64,000 bases of DNA from contig CCNB01000004.1 of assembly GCA_000824785.1 (NCBI GenBank), positions 629,665 through 693,664 of the forward strand, written 5' to 3'. The notes beneath the pieces are model-generated. The model worked only from the letters and a program-made list of their open reading frames with translations. It had not been told where the DNA came from and ran no database searches. Positions 29,924 to 39,467 of the stretch are shown in pieces. The DNA comes from Mesorhizobium plurifarium (GTDB lineage: Bacteria > Pseudomonadota > Alphaproteobacteria > Rhizobiales > Rhizobiaceae). The translations under genes and the position numbers were made by a program. How positions within the stretch are numbered: position 1 is the first letter of the stretch; each line of letters begins with the position of its first letter.

Positions 29924-30874
29924 TCAGTCCAGAAGCGCCGGTTCGTCGCCCGGCCGCAGCCTGCGCCACTCCGCGCCCAGTTGGTGCCTGAACCAGGTCG
30001 ACTGGCGCTTGGCATATTGCCGGGTGGCGATCTTGGCGCGTTCGATCGCTTCGGGAAAACCCGACTGTCCGGCCATCGCCGCCTGCAGCTCGCGCACGCC
30101 GATCGCCTTCATCGCCGGCAGGTCGGGGTCGAGGCCGAGCGCTACGAGCTGACGGACCTCGTCGAGCGCGCCCTTGTCGAGCATCTGGTCGAAACGCGCC
30201 TCGATACGCCGGACCAGTTGCTGCCGGTCCGGCTCGATGACCAGGAAGCGCGCGCTGTCGCGATCGATCACCGGCCGGCCGCGCGCCGCCTGCCATTGCA
30301 GGATCGAGCGACCCGAAGCGTCGAGCACTTCCAGCGCGCGCACGATGCGTTGGCCGTCCGTCGGCCTGAGCTGCATGGCCATGGCCGAGTCCTCGTGCAT
30401 CAGCAGACGATGCAGCCTTTCGGCCCCTTGTTCCTTGAGCTCGTAACGCCAGCGCTCGCGGACGGCCGCCGGAATATCCGGCATATCCGAGATGCCTTCG
30501 GCCAGCGCGCGGAAATAAAGCCCGGTGCCGCCGACGAAAACGACTGGACGGCCCGACAGGACGCCATCGTCGATCAGCTTCGTCACGTCGCGCAGCCAGG
30601 CGCCGGTGGAATAGGCGGTGGAGGGATGTACGTGGCCGTAAAGAAAATGCGGCGCGCGTGCCATCTCGGCGGCGCTCGGCCGCGCCGTCAGGACGTCGAG
30701 AACCGAATAGCCCTGCATGGAATCGGTGTTGACGATGACCCCGCCATTGCGTTCGGCAAGATCGAGCGCCAGCGCAGACTTGCCGCTGGCGGTCGGCCCG
30801 GCTATCAGGATCGCGTTCTTGACGCGGCCCTCGCCCGCCTGTCTGCCGGAATGTTCGATGCCGCTGATCGCCAC
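29924..30874 (-). CDS. miaA: tRNA dimethylallyltransferase
   Basis: A 316-residue enzyme that adds a dimethylallyl group to A37 of tRNAs reading UNN codons. Diagnostic blocks: P-loop LIAGPTASGKSALAL (23-37), VIVNTDSMQGYSVLDVLTARPS, FVGGTGLYFRAL, and C-terminal KIATRQYAKRQSTWFRHQL. The start is a GTG at 30874 and overlaps the 5' end of the divergent serB by 17 bp, so one of the two starts may be misplaced, but no later start in miaA precedes the P-loop. Confidence 0.96.
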   Translation of the reverse strand: MAISGIEHSGRQAGEGRVKNAILIAGPTASGKSALALDLAERNGGVIVNTDSMQGYSVLDVLTARPSAAEMARAPHFLYGHVHPSTAYSTGAWLRDVTKLIDDGVLSGRPVVFVGGTGLYFRALAEGISDMPDIPAAVRERWRYELKEQGAERLHRLLMHEDSAMAMQLRPTDGQRIVRALEVLDASGRSILQWQAARGRPVIDRDSARFLVIEPDRQQLVRRIEARFDQMLDKGALDEVRQLVALGLDPDLPAMKAIGVRELQAAMAGQSGFPEAIERAKIATRQYAKRQSTWFRHQLGAEWRRLRPGDEPALLD

Positions 30875-31745
30875 TTTAGTGTCCCGTCCAGAAGCCCGCG
30901 CCGTGCCGGCCTCGCTTGCGAATATGGCTTTGCGGGCCGCCGGCGCAAGCGCCCTTCACTGGCTGGCCGAGGATGTCGCCTGCGATCTCGTTTTGCCGCA
31001 GACGCCCGATATCGGTGAAATGACCGCCGATCTGCGCGCCGCGCTGGCGTCGGAACCGGTCGACGTCATCGTCCAGCCCGCTGAAGGCAGGCGCAAGAAG
31101 ATTCTGCTCGCCGATATGGATTCGACGATGATCGACCAGGAGTGCATCGACGAGCTTGCCGACGAGATCGGCGTCAAGGACCACGTGGCGGCGATCACCG
31201 CGCGCTCGATGAATGGCGAGATCGCCTTCGAGCCCGCGCTGCGCGAGCGCGTCGCCCTGCTGAGGGGCCTCGACACCGCCGTGGTCGACCGCATCATCGT
31301 CAATCGGCTGACGCTCGCCGCCGGCGGCCGCGCGCTGGTGCAGACGATGCGCGCCCATGGCGCCTGGACGGCGCTGGTCTCCGGCGGCTTCGACGTCTTC
31401 ACCAGCCGCATCGCCGCCATGCTGGGATTCCAGGAAAACCAGGCGAACCGCCTGATCGAGGACGGCGGTGCATTCACCGGCATTGTGGCCGAGCCGATCC
31501 TCGGCCGCGCGGCCAAGGCGGAAGCGCTGCTCGAGATCGCGAAGAGGCTCGGGCTGACGACGGAGGATGCCATCGCGGTCGGTGACGGCGCCAACGATCT
31601 CGATATGATCCGTCTTGCCGGCACCGGCGTCGCGCTCCACGCCAAGCCGGCGGTGGCGGAGCAGGCGCGCATCCGCATCGATCATGGCGACCTGACCGCG
31701 CTGCTCTATCTCCAGGGCTATCGCCGCGAAGAGTTCATCGAATGA
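30858..31745 (+). CDS. serB: Phosphoserine phosphatase
   Basis: A 295-residue HAD-family enzyme for the last step of serine synthesis. Motif I is LLADMDSTMIDQECIDELAD with the nucleophile Asp and the second Asp two residues later, motif II is TALVSGGFDVFTSRIA, and motif III is AIAVGDGANDLDMI. The N-terminal ~75 residues form the usual small domain (MPLIATLVSRPEARAV). The start ATG at 30858 is set by this domain and overlaps the divergent miaA start. It overlaps the following GNAT gene by 4 bp (ATGA), so the two are cotranscribed. Confidence 0.95.
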   Translation: MPLIATLVSRPEARAVPASLANMALRAAGASALHWLAEDVACDLVLPQTPDIGEMTADLRAALASEPVDVIVQPAEGRRKKILLADMDSTMIDQECIDELADEIGVKDHVAAITARSMNGEIAFEPALRERVALLRGLDTAVVDRIIVNRLTLAAGGRALVQTMRAHGAWTALVSGGFDVFTSRIAAMLGFQENQANRLIEDGGAFTGIVAEPILGRAAKAEALLEIAKRLGLTTEDAIAVGDGANDLDMIRLAGTGVALHAKPAVAEQARIRIDHGDLTALLYLQGYRREEFIE

Positions 31746-32314
31746 AGCCGATCCGCACCGAGCGCCTCATCCTGCGCAACTGGGAAGAGCGCGACCGCGA
31801 GCTTTTCCACCGCATCAACTCCGACGAGCGCGTGATGGAGTTCTTCCCGTTCCGTCGCGACCGCGCCGCGGCGGACGCCAAGATGGACGAGGTCTGCGCC
31901 TGGATCGAAGAGGACGGCTACGGCTTCGCCGCGGCCGAGATTGCCACAACCGGCGAATGCATCGGCTTCGTCGGATTATCCGGAACGGAAGACATAGACG
32001 TGCTGGCGCCCGGCACGATCGAGATCGGCTGGCGCCTGGCGCCCGAATTCTGGGGCAAGGGCTACGTCACCGAGGCGTCGGAAGTCTGGCTTGCCTTTGG
32101 CTTCGAAACGCTTGGCGTCGACGAAATCGTGTCGTTCGCGGTTGCCGGCAACCGTCGCTCGATCGCCGTCATGAAGCGGCTCGGCATGCAACCCGACGCA
32201 GGCGCCGATTTCGATCATCCAAGTGTCCCCGACACGCATCCGCATCTCAAGCGGCATGTCCTCTACAGGCTGTCGCGCGAGGACTGGCAGGCGCGAAAAA
32301 GGGCGGCTCGCTAG
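31742..32314 (+). CDS. GNAT acetyltransferase, RimJ/RimL type
   Basis: A 190-residue acetyltransferase: the opening IRTERLILRNWEERD is typical of the RimJ/RimL group, with the acetyl-CoA-binding region GWRLAPEFWGKGYVTEASEVWLAFGF and the C-terminal SIAVMKRLGM block. It may acetylate a protein N-terminus or a small amine. Translationally coupled to serB by a 4-bp overlap and closed by a strong terminator that includes its stop codon. Confidence 0.88.
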   Translation: MKPIRTERLILRNWEERDRELFHRINSDERVMEFFPFRRDRAAADAKMDEVCAWIEEDGYGFAAAEIATTGECIGFVGLSGTEDIDVLAPGTIEIGWRLAPEFWGKGYVTEASEVWLAFGFETLGVDEIVSFAVAGNRRSIAVMKRLGMQPDAGADFDHPSVPDTHPHLKRHVLYRLSREDWQARKRAAR

Positions 32315-32324
32315 CCGCCCTTTT
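32297..32324. terminator. Terminator after serB-GNAT operon, also facing degP
   Basis: GGGCGGCT / AGCCGCCC with loop CGCT, flanked by AAAA and TTTT, so it works on both strands between convergent genes. The GNAT stop codon lies inside it. Confidence 0.9.
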
Positions 32325-32359
32325 CATTGAACATCAATCGGTTGCCGAACTTTCCGGAC

Positions 32360-33877
<1,518 letters not shown>

Positions 33878-34029
33878 CGTGACCTCCCGGTGGTTCTGAA
33901 AAGGAAAAGCGCATCCGCAAAGGCGCCCGTCTTGCTCATGTTGGCAAGAAATAAGGCACGTTTGCGGCTATAGCTATCGGCCAAGGATAAATCGTCAATC
34001 GCTTCGGCACCAAGGAATTTTCATTCGAG

Positions 34030-34073
34030 GCAATTCCGGGAAAAGTGCTTAGCGGTTTTCCGTCCGGAATTGC
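34030..34073. repeat. Palindromic element (GCAATTCCGG family), complete copy
   Basis: GCAATTCCGG (34030-34039) and CCGGAATTGC (34064-34073) are perfect inverted arms; inside, AAAAG-N-TTTTC pairs imperfectly around TGCTTAGCGG. A partial relative sits at 57200-57230. It lies between degP and the DUF2065 gene and could shape transcript ends there. Confidence 0.75.
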
Positions 34074-34086
34074 GCAAAACAAACAG

Positions 34087-34272
34087 CTAGCCGCGGACCA
34101 GCCAGACGATACCGACGCCTATGGCGATCGCCACCAGCCCGCCGATCCGCAGCATATTTTCCGGCATCGACAGCACCTCGGCGGCGAGTTTCCGGGCCAG
34201 AGCCGGAAACCCTCCGTAGACCAGCCCTTCGATCACCAGGACCAGGCCGATTGCCGCCAGAAAATCCTGCAC
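34087..34272 (-). CDS. DUF2065 family small membrane protein
   Basis: A 61-residue protein with two hydrophobic helices (FLAAIGLVLVIEGLVYGGFP and MLRIGGLVAIAIGVGIVWLV). DUF2065 proteins are typically found next to hflC and degP, as here: the gene starts 6 bp after hflC. It may associate with the HflKC membrane complex; function unknown. Confidence 0.9.
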   Translation of the reverse strand: MQDFLAAIGLVLVIEGLVYGGFPALARKLAAEVLSMPENMLRIGGLVAIAIGVGIVWLVRG

Positions 34273-34278
34273 CGCCCG

Positions 34279-35223
34279 CTACTGGGCGGTGCCGGGTTGC
34301 GTCGCAGGCGCGGCCGGTGGAGCGGAAGGCGCCGGTCCGGGCTTGCTGTCCGGATTTCGGAAATAGCGGAAGAACTCGGATTCGGGCGAGAGCACCATCG
34401 TCGTTCCGGTGTTGTCCAGCGCCGTGCCGTAGGCGTTCATCGAGCGATAGAAATCGAAGAAGGCCGGATCGCGCTTATAGGCGTCCGCGAAGGTCGCGCT
34501 GCGCTGCGCCTCGCCCTCGCCGCGCAGGATCTCCGATTCCTTCTGCGCCTCGGCGACGATCTCGACGACCTCGCGGTCGGCCCGCGCCCTGATGCGCTGC
34601 GCCGCCTCGTTGCCGCGCGCCCTCAGACGCTCGGCCTCCGCCAGGCGCTCGGCCTTCATGCGGTCATAGGTCTGCTGCGAGACCTCCGCCGTCAGATCGG
34701 TCCGGCGGATGCGCACATCCTCGATGTCGAGGCCGAGCGAGGTCGCGTCCGGGCGCAACTGATCGCGCACCTCGCGCATCATGTTGCCGCGCTCTTCCGA
34801 AAGAGCGGCCTCGAAGTCGCGCAGGCCGTAGACACGGCGCAGCGCCGCGTCGAGACGCGTCTTCAGGCGGGCCTCCGCCAATTCCACCTGGCCGGACACT
34901 GCCGCGCGGAAGGTGCGCGGATCCGAGATGCGATAGGCGATGAAGGCATCGACCTCGTAGAACTTGCCGCCCGAGACCTGGACGCGGATGTTGTCGAGGT
35001 CGAAGCGCATAACCCGCTTCTCAACCATCTGCACGCTGTCGGCATCGAAGAAGGCGAACGGCGCCTTGAAGTAGATGCCGGGTTCGTTTTTGACGTCGAT
35101 GATCTCGCCGAACCTCAGCACGATCGCCTGCTGGCCGGCATTGACCACGAATACCGAGGAATAGAGCAAAAACAGAAGGACGGCCGCGATGACGGCGATG
35201 ATGGGAAGACGGTTGGCCATCAC
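34279..35223 (-). CDS. hflC: Protease modulator HflC
   Basis: A 314-residue SPFH/band-7 protein anchored by one N-terminal helix (LPIIAVIAAVLLFLLYSSVFVV) with the band-7 domain in the periplasm (QQAIVLRFGEIIDVKNEPGIYFKAPF). Coiled-coil region around RMKAERLAEAERLRARGNEAAQRI. With HflK it forms the large cage around FtsH that modulates membrane proteolysis. It overlaps hflK by 4 bp (ATGA). Confidence 0.96.
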   Translation of the reverse strand: MMANRLPIIAVIAAVLLFLLYSSVFVVNAGQQAIVLRFGEIIDVKNEPGIYFKAPFAFFDADSVQMVEKRVMRFDLDNIRVQVSGGKFYEVDAFIAYRISDPRTFRAAVSGQVELAEARLKTRLDAALRRVYGLRDFEAALSEERGNMMREVRDQLRPDATSLGLDIEDVRIRRTDLTAEVSQQTYDRMKAERLAEAERLRARGNEAAQRIRARADREVVEIVAEAQKESEILRGEGEAQRSATFADAYKRDPAFFDFYRSMNAYGTALDNTGTTMVLSPESEFFRYFRNPDSKPGPAPSAPPAAPATQPGTAQ

Positions 35224-36329
35224 TGGTTACCTCCCGTCACGCCCATCGGGCCCGGCGCCGGTTGCGCTTTCGGCTGCAATGCCGGCAGCGGCAGGTAAGG
35301 CAGCACGCCCTGACCGTTGCCCTGCTCGACGACGACCTTGTTCGAGTCCTTCAGGATCCTCTCCATGGTTTCGAGATAGAGGCGCTTGCGCGTCACGTCG
35401 GGCGCCTTGGCGTATTCGTTATAGACGGAGATGAAGCGCTGCGCCTCGCCTTCCGCCTCCTGAACGACCCGGTTCTTGTAGGCCGCCGCATCTTCGCGGA
35501 TCTGCGCCGCTTCGCCGCGCGCCTGCCCGAGCTTCTGGTTGGAATACTGATTGGCCTGCTCGACGAACTTGTCCTCGTCCTGCTCGGCGCGCTGCACCTC
35601 GTCGAACGCATCGGCCACCTCGCGCGGCGGTGCTGCGTCCTCGATCGAGACCGCGTTGACCTGGAGGCCGGTCTTGTAGCCGTCGAGCGTGCCCTGGATG
35701 ATCTCGCGCACCGCCGTTGCGATGCCCTGGCGATCGTCGCGGAAGATGTCCTGCGCCGGACGCCGGCCGACGACTTCGCGCATGGCGCTCTCGGCCACCT
35801 GGGTCAGCATGCCGTCGGGGTCGGAAACGTCGAACAGATAGGCTTTGGGATCGGAGACCTGGTAGGCCACCGAGAACTGCACGTTGACGATGTTCTGATC
35901 GCCGGACAGCATCAACCCGGAGCCGCTGGTCGCGCCGCCGCCTATGCTGACGAGTTGTTCGGAGATCTTGGCTGTCTCTACCGTTTCGATCGGCCACCAG
36001 TGGAAATGCAGGCCAGGCTGCGAAAGCTCGGTCTTCGGCTGGCCGAAGCGCAGTTCGACGGCGACCTCGTCGGGCTGCACGGTATAGATCGCCTTGAAGG
36101 CCCACAGCACGATGAGGGCCAGCGCGATCAGCCCGAGCACGGCCGGGCTGGCGCCGCCGCCGCCCGGAAGCGCGCGCCGCAGCCTGTCCTGGCCGCGGCG
36201 GATGATGTCCTCGAGATCGGGAGGCGAACCCTGCGGGCCGCTTGGCCCCTTCGGTCCCTGCCCCCAGGGCCCCTGATTGCCGCCGCCGCCCCACGGGCCG
36301 CCGCCACCGCTCTTGTCGTTCCAGGGCAT
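35220..36329 (-). CDS. hflK: Protease modulator HflK
   Basis: A 369-residue partner of HflC. The N-terminus is Gly/Pro/Trp-rich (SGGGGPWGGGGNQGPWGQG), followed by one membrane helix (AVLGLIALALIVLWAFKAIYTV), the SPFH domain (VELRFGQPKTELSQPGLHFHW) and a long helical region. Start ATG 36329 gives the typical MPWNDKSGGGG opening. First gene of hflK-hflC-DUF2065. Confidence 0.96.
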   Translation of the reverse strand: MPWNDKSGGGGPWGGGGNQGPWGQGPKGPSGPQGSPPDLEDIIRRGQDRLRRALPGGGGASPAVLGLIALALIVLWAFKAIYTVQPDEVAVELRFGQPKTELSQPGLHFHWWPIETVETAKISEQLVSIGGGATSGSGLMLSGDQNIVNVQFSVAYQVSDPKAYLFDVSDPDGMLTQVAESAMREVVGRRPAQDIFRDDRQGIATAVREIIQGTLDGYKTGLQVNAVSIEDAAPPREVADAFDEVQRAEQDEDKFVEQANQYSNQKLGQARGEAAQIREDAAAYKNRVVQEAEGEAQRFISVYNEYAKAPDVTRKRLYLETMERILKDSNKVVVEQGNGQGVLPYLPLPALQPKAQPAPGPMGVTGGNQ

Positions 36330-36471
36330 GAATGTCCTTTCGCTTCGGTTCCCTCAAGGCCTTGCGGCGCAATCCTAACGTAGTTCTTCTATAGGGACGC
36401 CTTGGCACGCTTTCAACGCGATGTGCCATCGCCATCGTCCGATTTGGGCCGGTAGCGACCGTTTGTCGTCG

Positions 36472-36990
36472 TCAACGGCCGTCGCGACGGCGTTCGTAGA
36501 CGGTGTAGCGCGTCGCGTGGCTGTCCTTCTCGCCGGCGGGAAAGTCCTTGGCGCTGACGACTCGCCAGGTGCTGGGATCGATCGGCGGGAAATGCGCATC
36601 GCCATCGACGCTGGCCAGCACATGGGTCACGTGCAGCCGGTCGGCAAGCGGCAAGGCCTGGGCATAGATCTCGCCGCCACCGACCACGCAGATTTCCTCC
36701 GCTCCCGCCATGCAGCGGCCGCGTACTCTGGCCAGAGCGACCGCGTCACCCAGCGAGTGGGCCACCTCAATGCCTTCGGCGCGCCAGGCTTTGTCGCGCG
36801 TCACCACGATGTTGAGCCGGCCGGGCAGCGGCCGGCCGATCCCTTCATAGGTCTTGCGGCCCATGATGATCGGCTTGCCCATCGTATCGGCCTTGAAGCG
36901 CTTGAGATCGGTGGAAAGCCGCCACGGCAGGCCGCCCTCGCGGCCGATCACGCCGTTTTCGGCAATGGCGACGTAGATCGCGATGTCCAT
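36472..36990 (-). CDS. folA: Dihydrofolate reductase
   Basis: A 172-residue enzyme reducing dihydrofolate with NADPH. Motifs: IAENGVIGREGGLPWRLSTDLKRFK (active-site loop with Trp and Asp), IIMGRKTYEGIGRPLPGR and ICVVGGGEIYAQAL. Its ATG overlaps the stop codon of the upstream DUF4424 gene (TGATG), which suggests coupling. thyA, which uses the same folate cycle, is 5.5 kb away on the same strand and probably was adjacent before insertion of the mod/cob block (inference). Confidence 0.96.
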   Translation of the reverse strand: MDIAIYVAIAENGVIGREGGLPWRLSTDLKRFKADTMGKPIIMGRKTYEGIGRPLPGRLNIVVTRDKAWRAEGIEVAHSLGDAVALARVRGRCMAGAEEICVVGGGEIYAQALPLADRLHVTHVLASVDGDAHFPPIDPSTWRVVSAKDFPAGEKDSHATRYTVYERRRDGR

Positions 36991-38006
36991 CAGCCGCCAT
37001 TCCCGCTATTGTCCGAGGGCTCCAGCAGCAGGATGTCGATGTCGCGCTCCGGATAGAAATCCTTCGCGGTGATCTCGAACGTCGTCGGCCCGACCTTTTT
37101 GACATTGTCGCCGCAGAAGGAGACGAGGTTTTTGGGGCTGCCCTTGTCGATGGTCAGCTTGAAATTGCCGATGGTGCCGGATGCCCAATTGCCCCCCGTG
37201 GTCAGGATATAGGCGATCCGGCTCTCATAATATTTCGGATAGCCGTCCGGATTCGCCTTGGCCGCCTTGCGCACCGCGTTGTCGAACGTCTCGTCCATGC
37301 AATAGCGGCTCTTGTAGCTTTGATATTGCGGGTTCTGGAACTGGCCGTCGGAGAAGAAGCTGACCGAGGAGGTGCCGCCGACGCTGGGCTTGTAGCGGTG
37401 CGAGACATGGACCTCCTTGTTGGCCGGAAAGGTCGAGCGCCACCAGTAAGTCGAGCGCAACTGCCAGAAGGGCACATAGGCGGTCTGCATGCCCGAGCCG
37501 TCATCGGCGGTATCCTCGATGATGATGCCGCGGTCCTCCCAGTCCTTGGTGACATCCTTGGGCAGCTTTGCCAGCGCCGCCTTGGCGGCGTCGCCGAACG
37601 GATAGAGCGGCACGTTCTGCGCCTTGAGGTCGGCGGTGATGTCGATGCCCAGCGCAAACGCCCTTTGCTCGAGCTGAGGCTTGGCGTCGACGCCGTCGAT
37701 CGTCACCTCGAAGCCGAGGAAATTATCGCTCTGCGCCTCCGGGATCGCCGGCATCTCGTTGGGATCGCCTTCGATGTCGGGCATCGGGAACGCGACGATG
37801 GAGCTGACATCCTTGTCGGTGTTGTTGCGGAAGACATAGTCGACCGTCACCTTCTCCGGCGAGATGAAAAGATCTTCGCTCTGCATGGCGACGGCGTCGC
37901 TGCGCGACAGGATCAGTCCACCGGTGCCGAGTTCGGCGATGGAATCATTGGCGAAGGCTGGCGCGGCCATGACTGCCAGCGCTGCGGTCAGTACGGTGCG
38001 TAACAT
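36990..38006 (-). CDS. DUF4424 family exported protein
   Basis: A 338-residue protein with a signal peptide (MLRTVLTAALAVMAAPAFANDS). The mature part is rich in aromatic residues, with FPMPDIEGDPNEMPAIPEAQSDNFLGFEVTIDG and VPFWQLRSTYWWRSTFPANKEVHVSHRYKPSVGG, matching the DUF4424 family of periplasmic proteins. Function unknown. GAGGAGG precedes the ATG at 38006. Its stop overlaps the start of folA. Confidence 0.85.
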   Translation of the reverse strand: MLRTVLTAALAVMAAPAFANDSIAELGTGGLILSRSDAVAMQSEDLFISPEKVTVDYVFRNNTDKDVSSIVAFPMPDIEGDPNEMPAIPEAQSDNFLGFEVTIDGVDAKPQLEQRAFALGIDITADLKAQNVPLYPFGDAAKAALAKLPKDVTKDWEDRGIIIEDTADDGSGMQTAYVPFWQLRSTYWWRSTFPANKEVHVSHRYKPSVGGTSSVSFFSDGQFQNPQYQSYKSRYCMDETFDNAVRKAAKANPDGYPKYYESRIAYILTTGGNWASGTIGNFKLTIDKGSPKNLVSFCGDNVKKVGPTTFEITAKDFYPERDIDILLLEPSDNSGNGG

Positions 38007-38148
38007 GGACCCCTCCTCTGTGCCGCGATACCGGGGCCAGCCGGATGCGCTCTTCCATCTACCCGTTTCAGGATAGCGTTTCAAAGCCCTTCGTCGCCGG
38101 ATACGGGTACTTCTGGACACCGCGCCGCCGATCGGGCAGGAGATCGCC

Positions 38149-38910
38149 ATGCGCAAGCTTCTCGTCATCGGCATCGGCGCCGGCAATCCCGACCACATGA
38201 CGGTCCAGGCCATCGACGGCTTGAACCGCGCCGACGTGCTGTTCATTCCCGACAAGGGAGCGAAGAAGAACGATCTTGCCGATTTGCGCCGGCAGATCTG
38301 CGACCGCTTCGTCACCAATCCGAAATCGCGCCGGGTCGAGTTCGATGTGCCGGTCCGGGCCGAGCCGACATCGTCTTACCGGACAACCGTCGACGACTGG
38401 CACGAGGCGATCGCCGAAATCTACGAGACCTTGATCCGCGGCGAGCTTGCCGAAGACGGCTGCGGCGCCTTCCTGATCTGGGGCGACCCGTCGCTCTATG
38501 ACAGCGCGCTACGCATCCTCGAACGCGTGCGCCTGAGGGGCAATGTCGGTTTCGAGCTGGAGGTCATCCCCGGCATCACCGCGATCCAGGCGCTGGCCGC
38601 CGCCCACGCGACCGCGCTCAACCGCATCGGCGATTCGATCCTGGTCACCACCGGGCGGCGACTGACCGAGGAAGGCCTGCCCGCCAATGCCGGCTCGACC
38701 ATAGTCATGCTCGACGGCAAATGCGCCTTCAACACGCTGGCCGACAAGGACGTCCTCATCCAGTGGGGCGCCTATCTCGGCACGCCGGATGAGATCGTTA
38801 TTTCCGGACGCTTAGGCGACGTCGGCGCCGAAATCGAAAGGGTTCGTGAGGACGCCCGGCGAAAGAAGGGCTGGATCATGGACACGTATCTGCTGAGGAA
38901 GCCAGAATAG
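38149..38910 (+). CDS. cobF: Precorrin-6A synthase (deacetylating)
   Basis: A 253-residue SAM-dependent methyltransferase that methylates precorrin-5 at C1 with loss of acetate, a step specific to the aerobic cobalamin pathway. Motifs: LLVIGIGAGNPDHMTVQAIDGLNRADVLFIPDKG at the N-terminus, FLIWGDPSLYDSALRIL and VIPGITAIQALAAAHATALN, as in CobF proteins. It is alone here; the other cob genes are elsewhere. Its stop codon is at the foot of a large stem-loop. Confidence 0.94.
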   Translation: MRKLLVIGIGAGNPDHMTVQAIDGLNRADVLFIPDKGAKKNDLADLRRQICDRFVTNPKSRRVEFDVPVRAEPTSSYRTTVDDWHEAIAEIYETLIRGELAEDGCGAFLIWGDPSLYDSALRILERVRLRGNVGFELEVIPGITAIQALAAAHATALNRIGDSILVTTGRRLTEEGLPANAGSTIVMLDGKCAFNTLADKDVLIQWGAYLGTPDEIVISGRLGDVGAEIERVREDARRKKGWIMDTYLLRKPE

Positions 38911-39025
38911 GCAGTAGGCAGTAGGGATTAGGCAGTAGGGCGATCGAGGGTCGTCGATTTCATAGGTGCCTGGCAACTCCAGGGAGATCACACCCTACCG
39001 CCTAAATCCTACTGCCTACTGCCTA
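38908..39025. repeat. Stem-loop built from GGCAGTAGG-type units
   Basis: The left arm 38908-38940 and right arm 38993-39025 (33 nt each) are inverted copies with three mismatches, separated by 52 bp. Each arm contains TAGGCAG three times as short tandem units. It lies between convergent cobF and modE and contains the cobF stop codon. Confidence 0.85.
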
Positions 39026-39037
39026 ATCTCTACTGCC

Positions 39038-39379
39038 TCACCCCGCATCGATCTCCGCCTGCAAGGCCTGCATATGCACGGCTGCGGCCGATGAAGCGGC
39101 TCGCTCTATCGCGCGAAAGCGGCTGACCACGGCCAGACCCACCGATGTCAGTTGCGCGCCGCCGCCTTTGCGGCCACCCGTCTGCGCCGCGACCAGCGGC
39201 TTGCCGAAGACGCGGTTCATGTCCTCGACCAGATCCCAGGCATGCTTGTAGGACATCTCCATGCCGCGCGCCGCGGCCGAGATCGAGCCGAAGGCGGCGA
39301 TCTGCTCCAGAAGCTCGATCTTGCCCGGGCCGATCCGGCCGTCGGGGTCGAGATTTATCCGCAGGCTCAGCGACGGCAT
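39038..39379 (-). CDS. modE: ModE-type molybdate regulator, DNA-binding domain only
   Basis: A 113-residue winged-helix protein: GPGKIELLEQIAAFGSISAAARGMEMSYKHAWDLVEDMNR and a wing with TGGRKGGGAQLTSVG, the standard ModE N-terminal domain. The C-terminal tandem Mop domains that bind molybdate in E. coli ModE are missing; a separate Mop protein is encoded at 42259. It is 88 bp downstream of modC on the same strand. A ModE-like box lies between modA and mop. Confidence 0.9.
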   Translation of the reverse strand: MPSLSLRINLDPDGRIGPGKIELLEQIAAFGSISAAARGMEMSYKHAWDLVEDMNRVFGKPLVAAQTGGRKGGGAQLTSVGLAVVSRFRAIERAASSAAAVHMQALQAEIDAG

Positions 39380-39467
39380 TTCATCTCCTCGGATTTTACG
39401 GCATCACAATAGTCCCTGTGGAAGCTGAGCGCTATTCCAAATATACATAGCGACATGACCGAGCTCC

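Noticed and set aside
38908..39025. A CRISPR array
   Set aside because: Repeats are 7-9 bp, irregular and arranged as inverted arms without spacers of constant length.
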